From an uncultured Tropicimonas sp. (GTDB taxonomy: Bacteria; Pseudomonadota; Alphaproteobacteria; Rhodobacterales; Rhodobacteraceae): 64,000 bases of DNA. The position numbers and the translations under genes were made by a program. The notes beneath the pieces are model-generated. The model was not told where the DNA came from. It saw only the letters and a list, made by a program, of their open reading frames with translations, and made no database searches. Each line of letters opens with the position of its first letter. Within the stretch, counting starts at the first letter, position 1. The stretch covers positions 67,244 to 131,243 of the forward strand of contig CANLZY010000018.1 in the NCBI GenBank assembly GCA_947495685.1, read 5' to 3'. Of this stretch, positions 1-12,300 are shown piece by piece.

Positions 1-211
1 TGAGCTGCTTCACCGTCAGGCCGGAGTGGCGGTTCCAGCCGAAATTCATCGGGTCTGCCAGGTACGCGGAATACAGGCAGGGATACGGACCATCGGTGCC
101 CAGATAGGTCAGGCCGTGTTCGGCCAGCGTCTCTCGATATGCATGGAAGGTGTTCTGCAACGAGGTGGAGCCGGTCTTGTGCGTGCCCAGGTGCAGATAG
201 ATTCGTTTCAT
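1..211 (-). CDS. Sulfotransferase-like protein, 3' end cut by window edge
   Basis: The visible 70 N-terminal residues begin MKRIYLHLGTHKTGSTSLQ. The HLGxHKTGSTSLQ stretch is the 5'-phosphosulfate-binding loop typical of PAPS-dependent sulfotransferases and of the many uncharacterised sulfotransferase-fold proteins in roseobacters. The acceptor substrate cannot be told. The start codon (ATG, 211-209) overlaps the stop of the upstream gene in an ATGA arrangement, so the two are very likely translated together. A second protein with a similar loop (HLGAHRTGATTLQ) lies at 47339-48292. The family call rests on this one motif because the rest of the protein is outside the window. Confidence 0.72.
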   Translation of the reverse strand, partial: MKRIYLHLGTHKTGSTSLQNTFHAYRETLAEHGLTYLGTDGPYPCLYSAYLADPMNFGWNRHSGLTVKQL

Positions 212-645
212 TTCGTGCTTCCGGTGATGTGGGCGGACTCGGCGTCGCGCGTCTTGAGAATTCGGTCTGCCTTCTTGCGCACCAGCATTGTGCGAAGGTC
301 GTGCATCGCCAGCAGCAGCGCGTCCGTCACCTCGTCCAGCTGGGCATCCGTCGCCTTGGCCTGCGCCCACTGCGTGGTCAGGTTCAGCGTGTCGACGGCC
401 CTGTGGATGTCATCGATATCCCGCCGCGCCAGGAGCGCCTTGCGCTCTGTCACCCAGGTATCGATTTCGGCGCGATCCCGTTCGGACAACTCGCTGCTAC
501 CCTGCGGCTTGACCTCGCCGTTGCGGATATTGACCACGGCGATCTGGTCCATCTCGATCCGGCGTTGACGGTTCTCGGTGTCGATCCGGAACACGGCCGC
601 GCCGTTTTCGCGCACACGAAAGTAGTACTCTGGAAGATCAGTCAT
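208..645 (-). CDS. Hypothetical protein, 145 aa
   Basis: The product is soluble and rich in charged residues, with no signal peptide or membrane segment. It begins MTDLPEYYFRVRENGAAVFR; the first 50 residues look like a small beta-rich domain (YYFRVRENGAAVFRID, RRIEMDQIAVVNIRNGE) and the remainder (about residues 55-135) is helical and heptad-like. I do not recognise the family. The gene ends inside the start codon of the sulfotransferase-like gene (4-bp overlap), so it is probably the first gene of that transcript and may work with it. Antisense frames over the same stretch are longer but have no protein-like composition. Confidence 0.7.
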   Translation of the reverse strand: MTDLPEYYFRVRENGAAVFRIDTENRQRRIEMDQIAVVNIRNGEVKPQGSSELSERDRAEIDTWVTERKALLARRDIDDIHRAVDTLNLTTQWAQAKATDAQLDEVTDALLLAMHDLRTMLVRKKADRILKTRDAESAHITGSTK

Positions 646-807
646 CCACTGCTGTCCTGGTTTCCAAGGCGTTGCGCCAACCTAGAAAGACCGGGGAAGC
701 AAGTCAAAGGCCCCAAGGGTCTTTTCGGAACGGCAAGGCCCGGAAAGCGGAACCGCCACACATCCTGACGAATGCGCAGCGGTTCGGGATCGAAAGAATG
801 CACAGGC

Positions 808-2085
<1,278 letters not shown>

Positions 2086-2097
2086 TTAACCGACTGG

Positions 2098-2511
2098 ATG
2101 GAGACTCCTTTGAACGACAATTCCGACTGGTATGGTGCCGAAACCGCAACCTTCGGCGACCGTGTTGCCGGTGCTCGCGAAGCACTGTCGATGGATCAAT
2201 CACAACTGGCACGGCGCCTCGGGGTCAAGGTGAAGACCGTCCGCGGCTGGGAAAACGACATCAGCGAACCGCGTGCAAACAAGCTGCAGATGCTCTCGGG
2301 CATTCTGGGCGTATCGCTGATGTGGCTGCTGAATGGCGAAGGTGACGGGCTGAACGAACCGGCGGACGAAGAAGCGCCGCTGGTTCCCGAGGTGCGCGCC
2401 TTGTTACAGGAACTCCGACAGATCCGCAGCGAGGTCGACGACGCGGCCGCCAGACTGGCCCGCGTGGAAAAACGACTGCGCACCGCATTGCTGGAGGCTA
2501 CCCAAGAATGA
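2098..2511 (+). CDS. XRE-family helix-turn-helix regulator
   Basis: A 137-residue DNA-binding protein. Residues about 19-72 form a Cro/C1-type HTH (RVAGAREALSMDQSQLARRL, then VKVKTVRGWENDISEP). The C-terminal third (residues 95-137) is a predicted coiled coil rich in Leu, Glu and Arg, probably for dimerisation. I take the ATG at 2098, preceded by AAGGAT at 2081-2086, rather than the longer open frame from 2026, whose extra residues are antisense to the aspC leader. The gene overlaps sdhE by 4 bp, so both are in one transcript; the target of regulation is unknown. Small XRE proteins of this shape next to sdhE are familiar from Rhodobacterales genomes. Confidence 0.85.
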   Translation: METPLNDNSDWYGAETATFGDRVAGAREALSMDQSQLARRLGVKVKTVRGWENDISEPRANKLQMLSGILGVSLMWLLNGEGDGLNEPADEEAPLVPEVRALLQELRQIRSEVDDAAARLARVEKRLRTALLEATQE

Positions 2512-2783
2512 CAACCGAGACCCGCGAAACGCGCCTGAAGCGGCTGCACATGCGCTCCTGGAGGCGTGGCATCAAGGAAATGGACCTTGTTTTGGGAAAG
2601 TTTTCCGACGAGTTGCTTGGGTCGCTGAGCGACGCTGACCTCGATGTCTACGAAGCCCTTCTGGAAGAAAACGATCAGGACATGTTGCGTTGGATCACCG
2701 GGCAGGATCCGACCCCGGAGGGCTATGCCGATCTGTTCGGGCGCATTTCCGCCCATGCCCACTCCAAGGGCACGGCCCACTGA
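2508..2783 (+). CDS. sdhE: Succinate dehydrogenase assembly factor SdhE
   Basis: A 91-residue protein of the SdhE/Sdh5 (YgfY, DUF339) family, which helps attach FAD covalently to the SdhA flavoprotein of succinate dehydrogenase in the cytoplasm. The hallmark RGxxE motif is present as RGIKE at residues 20-24, and the C-terminal region contains the family pattern of an acidic helix followed by W-I-T-G (LRWITGQDP). Length is normal for the family. The start ATG overlaps the XRE gene stop (ATGA), indicating translational coupling. No sdh structural genes are in the window. Confidence 0.9.
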   Translation: MTTETRETRLKRLHMRSWRRGIKEMDLVLGKFSDELLGSLSDADLDVYEALLEENDQDMLRWITGQDPTPEGYADLFGRISAHAHSKGTAH

Positions 2784-2825
2784 ACCTGGCCGCTTGCGGT
2801 CTGTTTAGGTGGCATCCTGTCGGAA

Positions 2826-2880
2826 ATCCAATCAACACCGCCGTGGCGACATGGCCGTGCGACCGCTGTGTTGATTGGAT
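2826..2880. repeat. 13-bp perfect inverted repeat with 29-nt spacer
   Basis: ATCCAATCAACAC at 2826-2838 is exactly inverted at 2868-2880. It lies 43 bp downstream of the sdhE stop and about 110 bp upstream of ldtR. There is no T-run after the right arm, so it is not a typical intrinsic terminator. It could act as an RNA hairpin at the 3' end of the XRE-sdhE transcript or as an operator-like site upstream of ldtR. Confidence 0.6.
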
Positions 2881-2990
2881 GTTCATCCATTGATTTGCAA
2901 TATTTTGGACCTTTTTGAAGCGACTTAACGCCTTTTTCGGACTTTGGGCCGTACCACTTGGTGCAACAAGCCAGGACGGAGGCCCAAGAG

Positions 2991-3488
2991 ATGAGTATTC
3001 ACAGCAGCGTTGTTCCCGGGCAGGGCCACGGTTTCATGACCAGTTACCTGGAGACGCTTGCCCTTGTGGAGCGATTGCACAGGCTATTGCTCGACGTGAT
3101 CAAGGACGAGTTCGAACGTGTCGGCATTCTGGACATCAACGCCGTGCAGGCGTTGCTTCTGTTCAACATTGGCGAAAACGAGGTCACTGCCGGGGAACTG
3201 AAATCCCGTGGCTACTACCAGGGCTCGAATGTGTCCTACAACCTCAAGAAACTCGTTGAGATGGACTACATGCACCATCAGCGCTGCGAGATCGACCGTC
3301 GCGCCGTACGGGTCCGGTTGACCGAACGGGGTCGCAATATCCGGCGCATCGTCTCGGAATTGTTCGTGCGGCATGCTGCGGGACTGGTGGAACGCGAGAT
3401 CATCACGCTGGAGGGGCTGGATGACATCACAAGGTCCCTGCGTCGGATGGAACGCTACTGGAGCGATCAGATTCGCTACATCTACTAG
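2991..3488 (+). CDS. ldtR: MarR-type winged-helix regulator, LdtR-like
   Basis: A 165-residue regulator. The core (about residues 15-115: LVERLHRLLLDVIKDEFERV, DINAVQALLLFNIG, AGELKSRGYYQGSNVSYNLK, VEMDYMHHQRCEIDRRAVRV) follows closely my recollection of LdtR from Liberibacter and Sinorhizobium, which controls an L,D-transpeptidase gene and osmotic stress tolerance. The winged helix reads directly in the GSNVSYNLKKLVEMDY segment. I start at the ATG at 2991, preceded by a GGACGGAGG-type ribosome site, instead of the longer frame from 2958. It is a single-gene unit here; no L,D-transpeptidase gene is nearby. Confidence 0.85.
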   Translation: MSIHSSVVPGQGHGFMTSYLETLALVERLHRLLLDVIKDEFERVGILDINAVQALLLFNIGENEVTAGELKSRGYYQGSNVSYNLKKLVEMDYMHHQRCEIDRRAVRVRLTERGRNIRRIVSELFVRHAAGLVEREIITLEGLDDITRSLRRMERYWSDQIRYIY

Positions 3489-6301
3489 CCCGTTGAACGG
3501 TGATCGTTGGCTATGGGGTCATCCGGTCGCCCGGTGCCAAAAGCACCTTTGAGATGTCGGGGGCCTTCACCCATCGACTTGTGACAAGGGCGCCCTTCCG
3601 GGCCCCTTGAGTACGCCAGTCGAGGATCGCGAACCCGCTCGCAGGCGAGAGGCATGCGCTCTGAGGAGATCTTCAAGGCCAGCGAACCACCATTATACCG
3701 GCAAGACGGGTCGGCCCAGGTTGGCAGGGGCCAGAGGAAGGCGCACGCCAATCGGGAGACAGGCCTGCCGGCCCCCTGCCCGCTCAGACTATCGGGGCAA
3801 ACTGAGTCTCTACCAGACTTTCGAGCCTGACAGTTTTGCCGGTACCACGCGTTGCAGGCATGAGTTCCGTGGTTGCGTCATGACCTCGGGGTTGGCCCCC
3901 GGCGCCATGCCCGGACTGCCCGCCGGCGGTGCCGGAAGCACGCATGACATCCCATTGATCATACGCGGCTAACGCTCTCCTTCCGGTGCCACCGGCCCGT
4001 ATCCCATGACTGGAGCCGGGACGTACTGGATTGCGCAGCCAGGCCGCCACTGCACGGAGGACGTCACGATGAAGCGGCGTTGACGTCGCTTTGAAACGAC
4101 ACGGCGATCAGGATGCCAGCACCGATTTCGGCGTTCTGCGCCAAAGCTGAGATCAGCATGGCAATCTTGGAGTTGCTGAGCGATGCATGCAGCCCTCCCC
4201 CGTGATCGCGTGCTTCGCGTCACCGAACTGCCCGGGAGACTGGTGCGCCCAACGCCCATGTTTTCCCTGCCATGAAGCGCTCTCAAACCCGATTCATCTG
4301 TGAGTCGGCAACGTTGAAAGAGGTTTCAGGGGCACGTCCTGACCCTTCCACCCGATGCTCTCGCGGTTTTTTCTGGCCATGCTGCCTCGAACGCGGCAAC
4401 CCTGTCGCCCCCTATGATAGCCAAAGCTTGAAAGGAGAAGGTCGCGTCGCCGTCGAACATGACCCGCAGCCCCGAAAAGTGCCGTCATTGCCGAGACGAC
4501 TCAGTCCGACCCGCGACGTAGGAACCCCTGGCATCCACCGATCATCATGTCGTCATTGCCAAGGCCGATGCAATTGATCTCACTTGCTGGGAATGCCTGC
4601 AGCCCGTCTTCGGCGCATTTTCCGCCCAGTTCGCGGGAGGAGAGACGGTAACAGCACAGCACGGTCTCGACGCCGCTGACCGCGAAGACGCTGTCGAGGC
4701 CGAGCTGCTCGTCCACCATGGGCGTGGCGCCCTAGGTGCCGGTAATGGGCAGGATCATTCCGTCGCCACCATGCTGATCGAGAACCTCACCGGCAGGCTG
4801 ATCGACTGGACCGAATTGGCCTAGAGGAACTCCCAACCTGTGCCGGCACACGGCTTTCGATGTCCGTGGTGAGCATCACCCGCCATTCGTGCTCCATCCG
4901 GGCCCGGGTATAGACGCCGACGCCCGAGTCCCCAAGGCCGGCGCCCTCGATCGAGCTGGGGGTAGACGGCACTGGCGCGGACGGTGTCCCGCGGGCATTC
5001 CAGCGCGACCGTCTGGGCCAGGGCGGGCATCGCTCGGTACAAGCTTGATACAGGGATCGACAATTTCCCACATCCTTCCCGAACGGATCGGCGTGACACA
5101 GGTGCCCTCATGCGGCTCCATCGTGACGAATCTCTCGTTTGCGGAGACTTCAACACATCCCGGAATTGCGTGGGCGGACGTTCCGAAATTTTTGATCGTC
5201 GGTCCCATAGACCCGGCAACCAGGCGGTACATCCACGGTCGTGATTTCTGCCCTGAGAAAATCCGATCTGTTCGCGCGATGGCCGGCGATCGATCAGGTC
5301 AGCGCGCCCCCCAACCCTGGCTCCATGGCATTCACCGGCGAGGCGGTATCCAAGGCGGCATCTGATGCCCGGACGAAACACAATGACATCTCTGGCGCAG
5401 TTTTCGTGGGCGAAATCGGCATCGTCAACCCGCAAGAAATGCATCAAGGTCGTCAACAGAACGGCCAAGTCTGGAACACCAAGGCCCATGCGGGTCGGGT
5501 TTCGGACCGGCAATTTGGCCTCGCGGTCGCCGAGCCCACACGGTGCGTATCGTACGATCCTTTTTGCCATCCCGTTGTGCGTTCAACAAATCGCCCTCGG
5601 CATCGACAAGAGAGCGATGAGAAAGCGCCGGCGCCGGTCCGATCAAGGATCAGGCAGCGGTTTGACAGGGCGCCGCCGTTAGGGCCGTAGGACCGGAACC
5701 GGGCAATGGGCATGCAGGATCACCTTGTCCATGCCACCACAGACCGGCCGGCAGGATCGGCAGGTCGATCATTCAACCGGACGGTCGAGGGGATGTCACT
5801 CAAGGTGACCATCTCGGTGAGTTCGCGGGTGTCAGGGTCCGGCGACACGAACCGGCGGTCCAAACCGGGCACCAAAGGGCCAACGCGTCCCAACCACCAG
5901 GACACACTGAGCGCCGTTGGCGAACGGATCCCGATAGAAGGTCTTTCCGACGTGAATGTCCCTGCCGACAGGGCGCCCATCGCATCATCCCAGAAAATAA
6001 TCTCTTTTCAGCCTATTGCAGGGCACAGCACGGCGACCTGTGTCTCGCGCATTCCGGGCATCGCTCACAACGGATGTTTCAAATGGAGCATGATCCTCGA
6101 ATTCGGACCGGTTAAGACTGGTGCAATTGGCTTTTGGCTTCGGTCCGGGTAACGCAAACCGCCCGACTGCCTGCCACAGCGTGGCGCGGTCATCGCCGGA
6201 CATCGGGTCAGGTGTCGCGCATCCGAATTTGTAGATGGATCGCAAAGATGGGTGGGTCGTGACCCGAGACCTCTACCAAGCCGACGGTCATAGCTGGCTG
6301 A
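3489..6301. other. 2.8-kb stretch without an intact gene; probable decayed coding region
   Basis: No open frame here has a convincing start, ribosome site and protein-like composition together. Several minus-strand pieces do look protein-like but are broken. Around 4869-5060 a frame reads EGAGLGDSGVGVYTRARMEH. At about 4501-4821 another frame reads through FGPVDQPAGEVLDQHGGDG, with an internal TAG at 4734-4732, and continues MVDEQLGLDSVFAVSGVETV. At about 4340-4470 one reads RVMFDGDATFSFQALAIIGG, and at about 4060-4190 one reads LSNSKIAMLISALAQNAEIG. I could not assign any to a family. The pattern of same-strand fragments separated by stops and frame changes suggests pseudogenes downstream of the RTX gene. 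Confidence 0.5.
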
Positions 6302-6338
6302 TCACGCGGCGGCGAGTTGAAACCGCACCGCCGCGTGA
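6302..6338 (-). terminator. GC-rich hairpin after the RTX gene
   Basis: TCACGCGGCGG (6302-6312) is perfectly inverted as CCGCCGCGTGA (6328-6338) with a 15-nt loop. It begins 7 bp beyond the RTX stop codon on the minus strand. No T-run follows, so it may stabilise the 3' end or act as a weak terminator. Confidence 0.6.
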
Positions 6339-6345
6339 GCTGACT

Positions 6346-9300
6346 TCAGACGAAGTCGAGGTCCATGGTCGTCCCATCGGCCAGAAGCAGCTTTTCGATC
6401 GAATAGGCTTCGTTCGAGAATTGATACCGAACAAGAGCCTCGCCATCGTCCCAGGACACCCGGAGGTCGCGGTTTTCGATACGTTCGAATGTCAGGTCGT
6501 CGAAGTCCAACCCGTTGCGCAGCACCAAGGTGTCGATCCCGCCCTTGCCCTGTTCGTCAATGATGTCGCTTCCTCGACCCAGGACATATTGGTCGTTGCC
6601 CTCCGCGCCATACATCCGGTCATCGTCAGCGCCGCCGTCCAACCGGTCGTTGCCATCGTATCCGTACAGCGTATCGTTGCCGTCCAACCCTCGAAGGTCA
6701 TCGTTGCGGGAACCGAGTTCCTCGGTGTTTCCATAGATCGTGTTTCCACCGCCGTCCCCCTTCGTCGTCACCTCCAGGGTGTCGACGTCGATGCTCTTGT
6801 TCTTGAAGCGGAATGTCTCGACCGCATACGGCGCATCGAAAGCCCGATCAACCAGGACCGATCCGTCCGTCCACTCCACAAGAAGGTCACCGTCACTGCG
6901 ACGGGTCATCGAAACGGCGCCAGATTTCAGACCGCTGAACACGAGGATGTCCTTCGCATCTTCGGCAAGTCCGGCGTCCGAGATGTAGTCATCGCCGTCG
7001 CCGACAACATAGGTGTCGCCACCCTTCTCTCCGTAGAGGGCGTCATCCCCCGTGCCACCATCCAGCCGGTCGCGACCGTCATAGCCGTACAGCTTGTCGT
7101 CACCGTCCAGCCCAAGAAGCACATCGTTGTAGGAACCCAATTCCTCCCGATTTCCTGACAGGCTTTCACTCCCGTTCGTGCCCATGGTCGGCACCTTGAG
7201 CCCGTCGATCTTGACCGTCGCATCGGAGAATTCGTAGCGCTCGATCGCATACAGCTGATCAAACGCCCGGTCGACACGGACCGACCCATTGGCCCACTCC
7301 ACCAACAGATCACCATCGCCCAAACGGGTCATCGTGGCATTTGCCTGCTTGACCCCCAGGATCCGAACAACGTCCTTGCCATCGCCCTCCTTGCCGGCGT
7401 CAGAGACGAAATCGTCGCCCAGCCCGACCAGGTAGGTGTCGGCACCGTCGGCCCCATAGCTGCTGTCGTTGCCGGCACCGCCCTTGAGCGTGTCGTCACC
7501 GTCGTAGCCGTAAAGCTTGTCGTCGCCGTCCAGCCCCATCAGCGTGTCGTCGCGCGATCCATGATCCTCACGGTTGCCACCGATGGTCTCGGACCCTCCG
7601 GTGCCGATGGTTTCGAGCTTCGCCGTCTGCAGGTCGAGCGTTCCATCGCTGAACACGAGTCGCTCGATGGCGTAAGACGCGTCGAAAGCGTTGTCGAGCA
7701 CAACGGATCCGGTCGACCAGACGACCTTGATGTCTCCATCCATCAGGCGGGTCAGCGTGGCCTTGGCCTGCTTCACGCCCTGAACCCTGACGCTGTCCAC
7801 GTCATCCGCCGAACTGCTGCCATCCGAGATAAAATCATCTCCGAGGCCTACCAGGTAGGTGTCCGGGCCATCGTCACCGTACAAGTCGTCATCGCCGTCG
7901 CCGCCATCCAGCTTGTCCTTGCCGTCATAGCCATACAGCCTGTCGTCGCCATCCAGCCCTCGGATCACATCGTCACGGCTGCCCAGCTCTTCGCGGTTGC
8001 CATAGACCGTGTTGCTGCCATCGTCTCCGAGCGTTTCAAAGCCGAGGTCGGCCAACGCCACGGTCCCGTCCTGGAAGACGAACCTTTCGATGGCATAATC
8101 CTTGTCGAAGGCCCGGTCGACCAACACCGACCCGCCGGGGAATTCCAGCAACAGGTCGCCGTCGCTGCGGCGCTGGAACGTGACATCCCCCTGCCGAATA
8201 CTCGTCAGGCGAAGTTCGTCCGGTCCATCGGTCTCGGCCCCGGCGTCCGAGATGTAGTCGTCCCCTTCGCCAGCAACGTAGACATCCGCGTCGGCGCCAC
8301 CGTACATCTCGTCGTCATCGGCGCCGCCGTTGAGCTTGTCCTCGCCCTCGTAACCATAGAGCCTGTCGTTGCCGCCAAACCCCTTGAGGACATCGTCGCG
8401 CGATCCGAGCTCCTCGCGGTTGCCGTAGATCGTGTTTCCAGCGCCGTCGCCGTCGGTGGTCGCGGCATAGGTGGCGACCGCAATGGTCTTGTCAGAGAAC
8501 ACCAGCCTTTCAATGGCGTAGTCCTTGTCGAACGCCCGATTGATCGTGGCGGTTCCGCCCGGGTACGTAATGACCAGCTTGCCATCGGACAGCCGCACAA
8601 TCGATGCGTCGGCCAGTTTGACCGGCAGGCGCAACTCGTCGCTCCCATCGGCCTCGGCGCCGGTGTCGGAGTAGTAGTCATCGCCATCGCTGGCGATGTA
8701 GATGTCCGCACCGTCATCACCGTAAAGCTCGTCGTCGCCATCGCCGCCGTCGATCTTGTCGGCGCCATCATAGCCATAGACCCGGTCATTGCCGCCCAGA
8801 CCGCGAAGGTCATCATCGCGGCTGCCCAGTTCCTCGCGGTTGCCATAGACAGAATTGCCGGCCCCGTCGCCCAGGGTTGGTGGCTTGATCGCGCCAATCC
8901 CGAGCGTTCCATCATCAAAGACCAGCTTCTCGATCGCGTAGTTCAGGTCAAATGCATTGTCGATCAGCACAGACCCGGCCGCCCAGGTCACCAACATGTC
9001 GCCGTCGCTGCGCCGCGCAAAACTCGCCTGCGACTGCTTCACGCCGAGGAAGCGCACGGTATCGTCCCCGTCCGTCGACTTGCCGGTATCGGAAACATAG
9101 TCATCGCCCTGCCCGACCACGTAGGTGTCGGCACCATTGCCGCCAAAATACCGGTCGTCGCGCGCGCCACCGGTAAAGTGATCCGCAGCGTCGTAGCCAT
9201 TGAACGTGTCGTTCCCGTCCGTGCCGACATAGGTATTGGCCGTCTCATCGCCCGAGAACGTCTGGCCCGACGGCGTGGTGGCATCAACAGCCGCAACCGT

Positions 9301-12300
9301 CGTCAGATCGATGACCGTGCCATTGGATAGCTTGAGGGATTCGACCTGGTAGGCATCGGTATAGAAGTGGTTGCGCACCAGCATCGCGTTACCACCCCAG
9401 AGAATGTTCAGGTGGTAGGTGTCCAGCTTCTGATAGCTGAAGGCACCGGCCGCCACACCGTCTGGTGCCAGGATGGTGTCAGCGCCACCCTTGCCCTGTT
9501 CGTCGATGACGTCACCATTGCCAGCAACATAGGTGTCGTCATCTTCGCCACCGTACAGCGTGTCTTCGCCCTCGCCACCATCGAGCAGGTCGTCGCCATC
9601 ATAGCCGTACAGGGAATCGTTGCCGTCAAGCCCGCGAAGGTCGTCATTCCGCGAGCCCCGTTCGTCAGTGTTGCCATAGATCGTGTTCGCCCCACCGTCG
9701 CCAGCCGTCGGAATGGCAAGCGTCGATGTCGTGAGCGTGGCATCGTCAAAGACGATCTTTTCGATCCCGTAATCCTTGTCGAACATCCTGTCGACCAGCA
9801 CCGAACCGCCATCCCATTCGATCAGGACATCGCCGTCGCTGCGGCGTGTCATGGTGGCATCGGCGCGTTTGACGCCCGCGATCCGCAGCACGTCGTCACC
9901 GTCCGCCTCAAGCCCGGCATCGGAGACGAAGTCGTCCCCCTTGCCCACGACATAGGTGTCAGCCCCTGTCGCACCATAGTGGGAATCGTCGCCCTCGCCG
10001 CCCTCGAGTCGGTCGTCGCCATCATAGCCATACAGGGTGTCGTTTCCGTCCAGACCGCGAATGTCGTCGTCGCGGGAGCCGAACGTCTTGGTGTTTCCAT
10101 AGATGGTGTTCGCCCCACCGTCGCCGAAGGTCGCAACCGCCAGATCCACTATGGACAGGGTGCCGTCGGTGAAGACCAGCTTCTCGATCGCGTAATCCTC
10201 TTCGAAGGCCCGATCGATCAGGACCGACCCGCCATCCCATTCGATCAGCAGATCGCCGTCGGAGCGACGGGCGAAGGTCGCGTCGCCCTTTTTCACTCCG
10301 GTCACGATCACGCGGTCGTCGCCATCCGCCACATCGCCGGCATCGGAAATATAATCATCCCCCTTGCCGACAACATAGGTATCCCGTCCGTCGGCCCCAT
10401 AGGCAGAATCGTCGCCATCGCCGCCTTCGAGACGGTCGTCGCCTTCGTACCCATAGAGCGTATCGTTCCCGCCGAGGCCGCGCAGGGTATCGTCCTGCGA
10501 TCCCAGCGCCTCACGGTTGCCGTAGATCGTGTTGTTGCCACCATCCCCTTCGGTCGCAGCCCACAACGTGTCGATCAGCACATCCCTATCGGCAAAGCGG
10601 ATCTTCTCCACCGCGCGTTCAAGGTCGAATGCCTCGTTGATGCGCACGGAGCCGCCGGCGAAGGAGATCAGCAGATCCCCGTCCAGCATCCGGGTCAGCA
10701 TCGCGTCAGCGCGATTGACAGTTGGCAGCAGCAACCGGTCCTCGCCATCAGCCGAGGCCCCGTTGTCGTCGATATAGTCGTCGCCCTGACCACCGACATA
10801 GGTGTCGGCACCGTCGGCCCCATAGGAAATGTCATCGCCCGCGTCACCGTCGAGCCGGTCATTTCCATCGTAGCCATACAGGGTGTCGTTTCCGTCCAGT
10901 CCCAGCAACGTGTCGTTGCGCGCCCCAAACTCCTCGCGGTTGCCGTAGATCGTGTTGCTGCCACCATCGCCCAATGTCGGCAGGGCCAACCCGGCGGCCT
11001 TGAGGGTCTTGTCGTCGAACTTGATCAGCTCGACCGCATATTTGTAGTCAAACGCATTGTCGATCCGCACCGAGCCGGAGGCCCAGGCGATCAGCATGTC
11101 ACCATCCAGAAGCCGCGTGATGGTCGCGTCCGCGCGATCAACACCGCGAATTTCGACGCTGTCCTGCGTGTCTGTCTCGAGACCGGCATCGGAAATGAAG
11201 TCGTGGCCCAGACCGACAACATAGGTATCGTTGCCATCAGCCCCATAGGCGGCGTCGTTCCCCGGACCACCATTCAGGATGTCATCGCCGTCATAGCCAT
11301 ACAGCCTGTCGTCACCCTTCAACCCACGGATGTCGTCATCCCGCGATCCGAGTTCCTCGCGATTGCCATACAGCGTGTTGTCACCACCGTCTCCGATGGT
11401 GGGAAGCTTCAGGTCCTCGATCTTGATCGTGCGATTGGCAAACATCAGCCGCTCGATCGCATAGTTCATGTCATAGACATTATCGATGACCACGGAGCCA
11501 TTGGCCCAACTGAAGAAGCCATCGCCATTTGGAAGACGGGACATCGCAACCTGTGAGGACTTGATGCCGTCGAACTTCAGCCTGTCCAGCCCGTCTTCCG
11601 ACTTGCCGGTGTCCGACACGAAATCGTCGCCCTTGCCAACGATGTAGGTGTCCCTGCCGTCGGCGCCATAGCTGCTGTCATCGCCCGCGCCACCGTCCAG
11701 AACATCGGACCCGTCGTAGCCATAGAGCCTGTCATTGCCGCCAAGGCCGCGAATGTCGTCATCGCGGCTGCCGCGTTCCTGGTTGTTGCCATAGAGCGTG
11801 TTGTTGCCATTGTCGCCAAGCGTCACGACCTCGAGGTTTCCAAGTTCGACAACCCCGTCGTCGAACTTGAGCATTTCAATGGCATAACGTTCGTCAAAGA
11901 CCTGGTCGATCAGAAGCGACCCAAAGGCCCAGCTGATGAACAGATCCCCGTCGCTGCGCCGGGAAATCTCCACCTGGGAACGCTTGATCCCCTTCAGGCG
12001 CGCAACGTCGTCTGCGTCGTCAACCGCTCCTTGATCGGAGATGTAGTCGTGCCCCTTGCCGACGACATAGGTGTCGGCGCCTTCAGCACCGTAGTGGTGG
12101 TCGTCGCCCTTGCCGCCTTCGAGGCGGTCCTTGCCATCATAGCCGTAGAGACGGTCGTCACCGTCATACCCAAGCAGGGTGTCATCGCGGGAACCATATT
12201 CCTCGCGGTTGCCGCTGACGGTCTCGTTCGCCTCGGTGCCGTAGGTGGGGAGCTTGAGTGTCTTGACGTCGACGGACCCGCCTTTGCCAAAGTTGATCTT

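Noticed and set aside
4821-5570. 249-codon minus-strand frame in the gene-poor region
   Set aside because: Arg/Pro-rich composition without domain-like blocks; competing frames in the same place look more protein-like, so it is not called as a gene.
6349-12246. CRISPR-like regular repeats
   Set aside because: The period is about 423 bp, in frame, and codes for RTX motifs; there are no short identical repeats with unique spacers.
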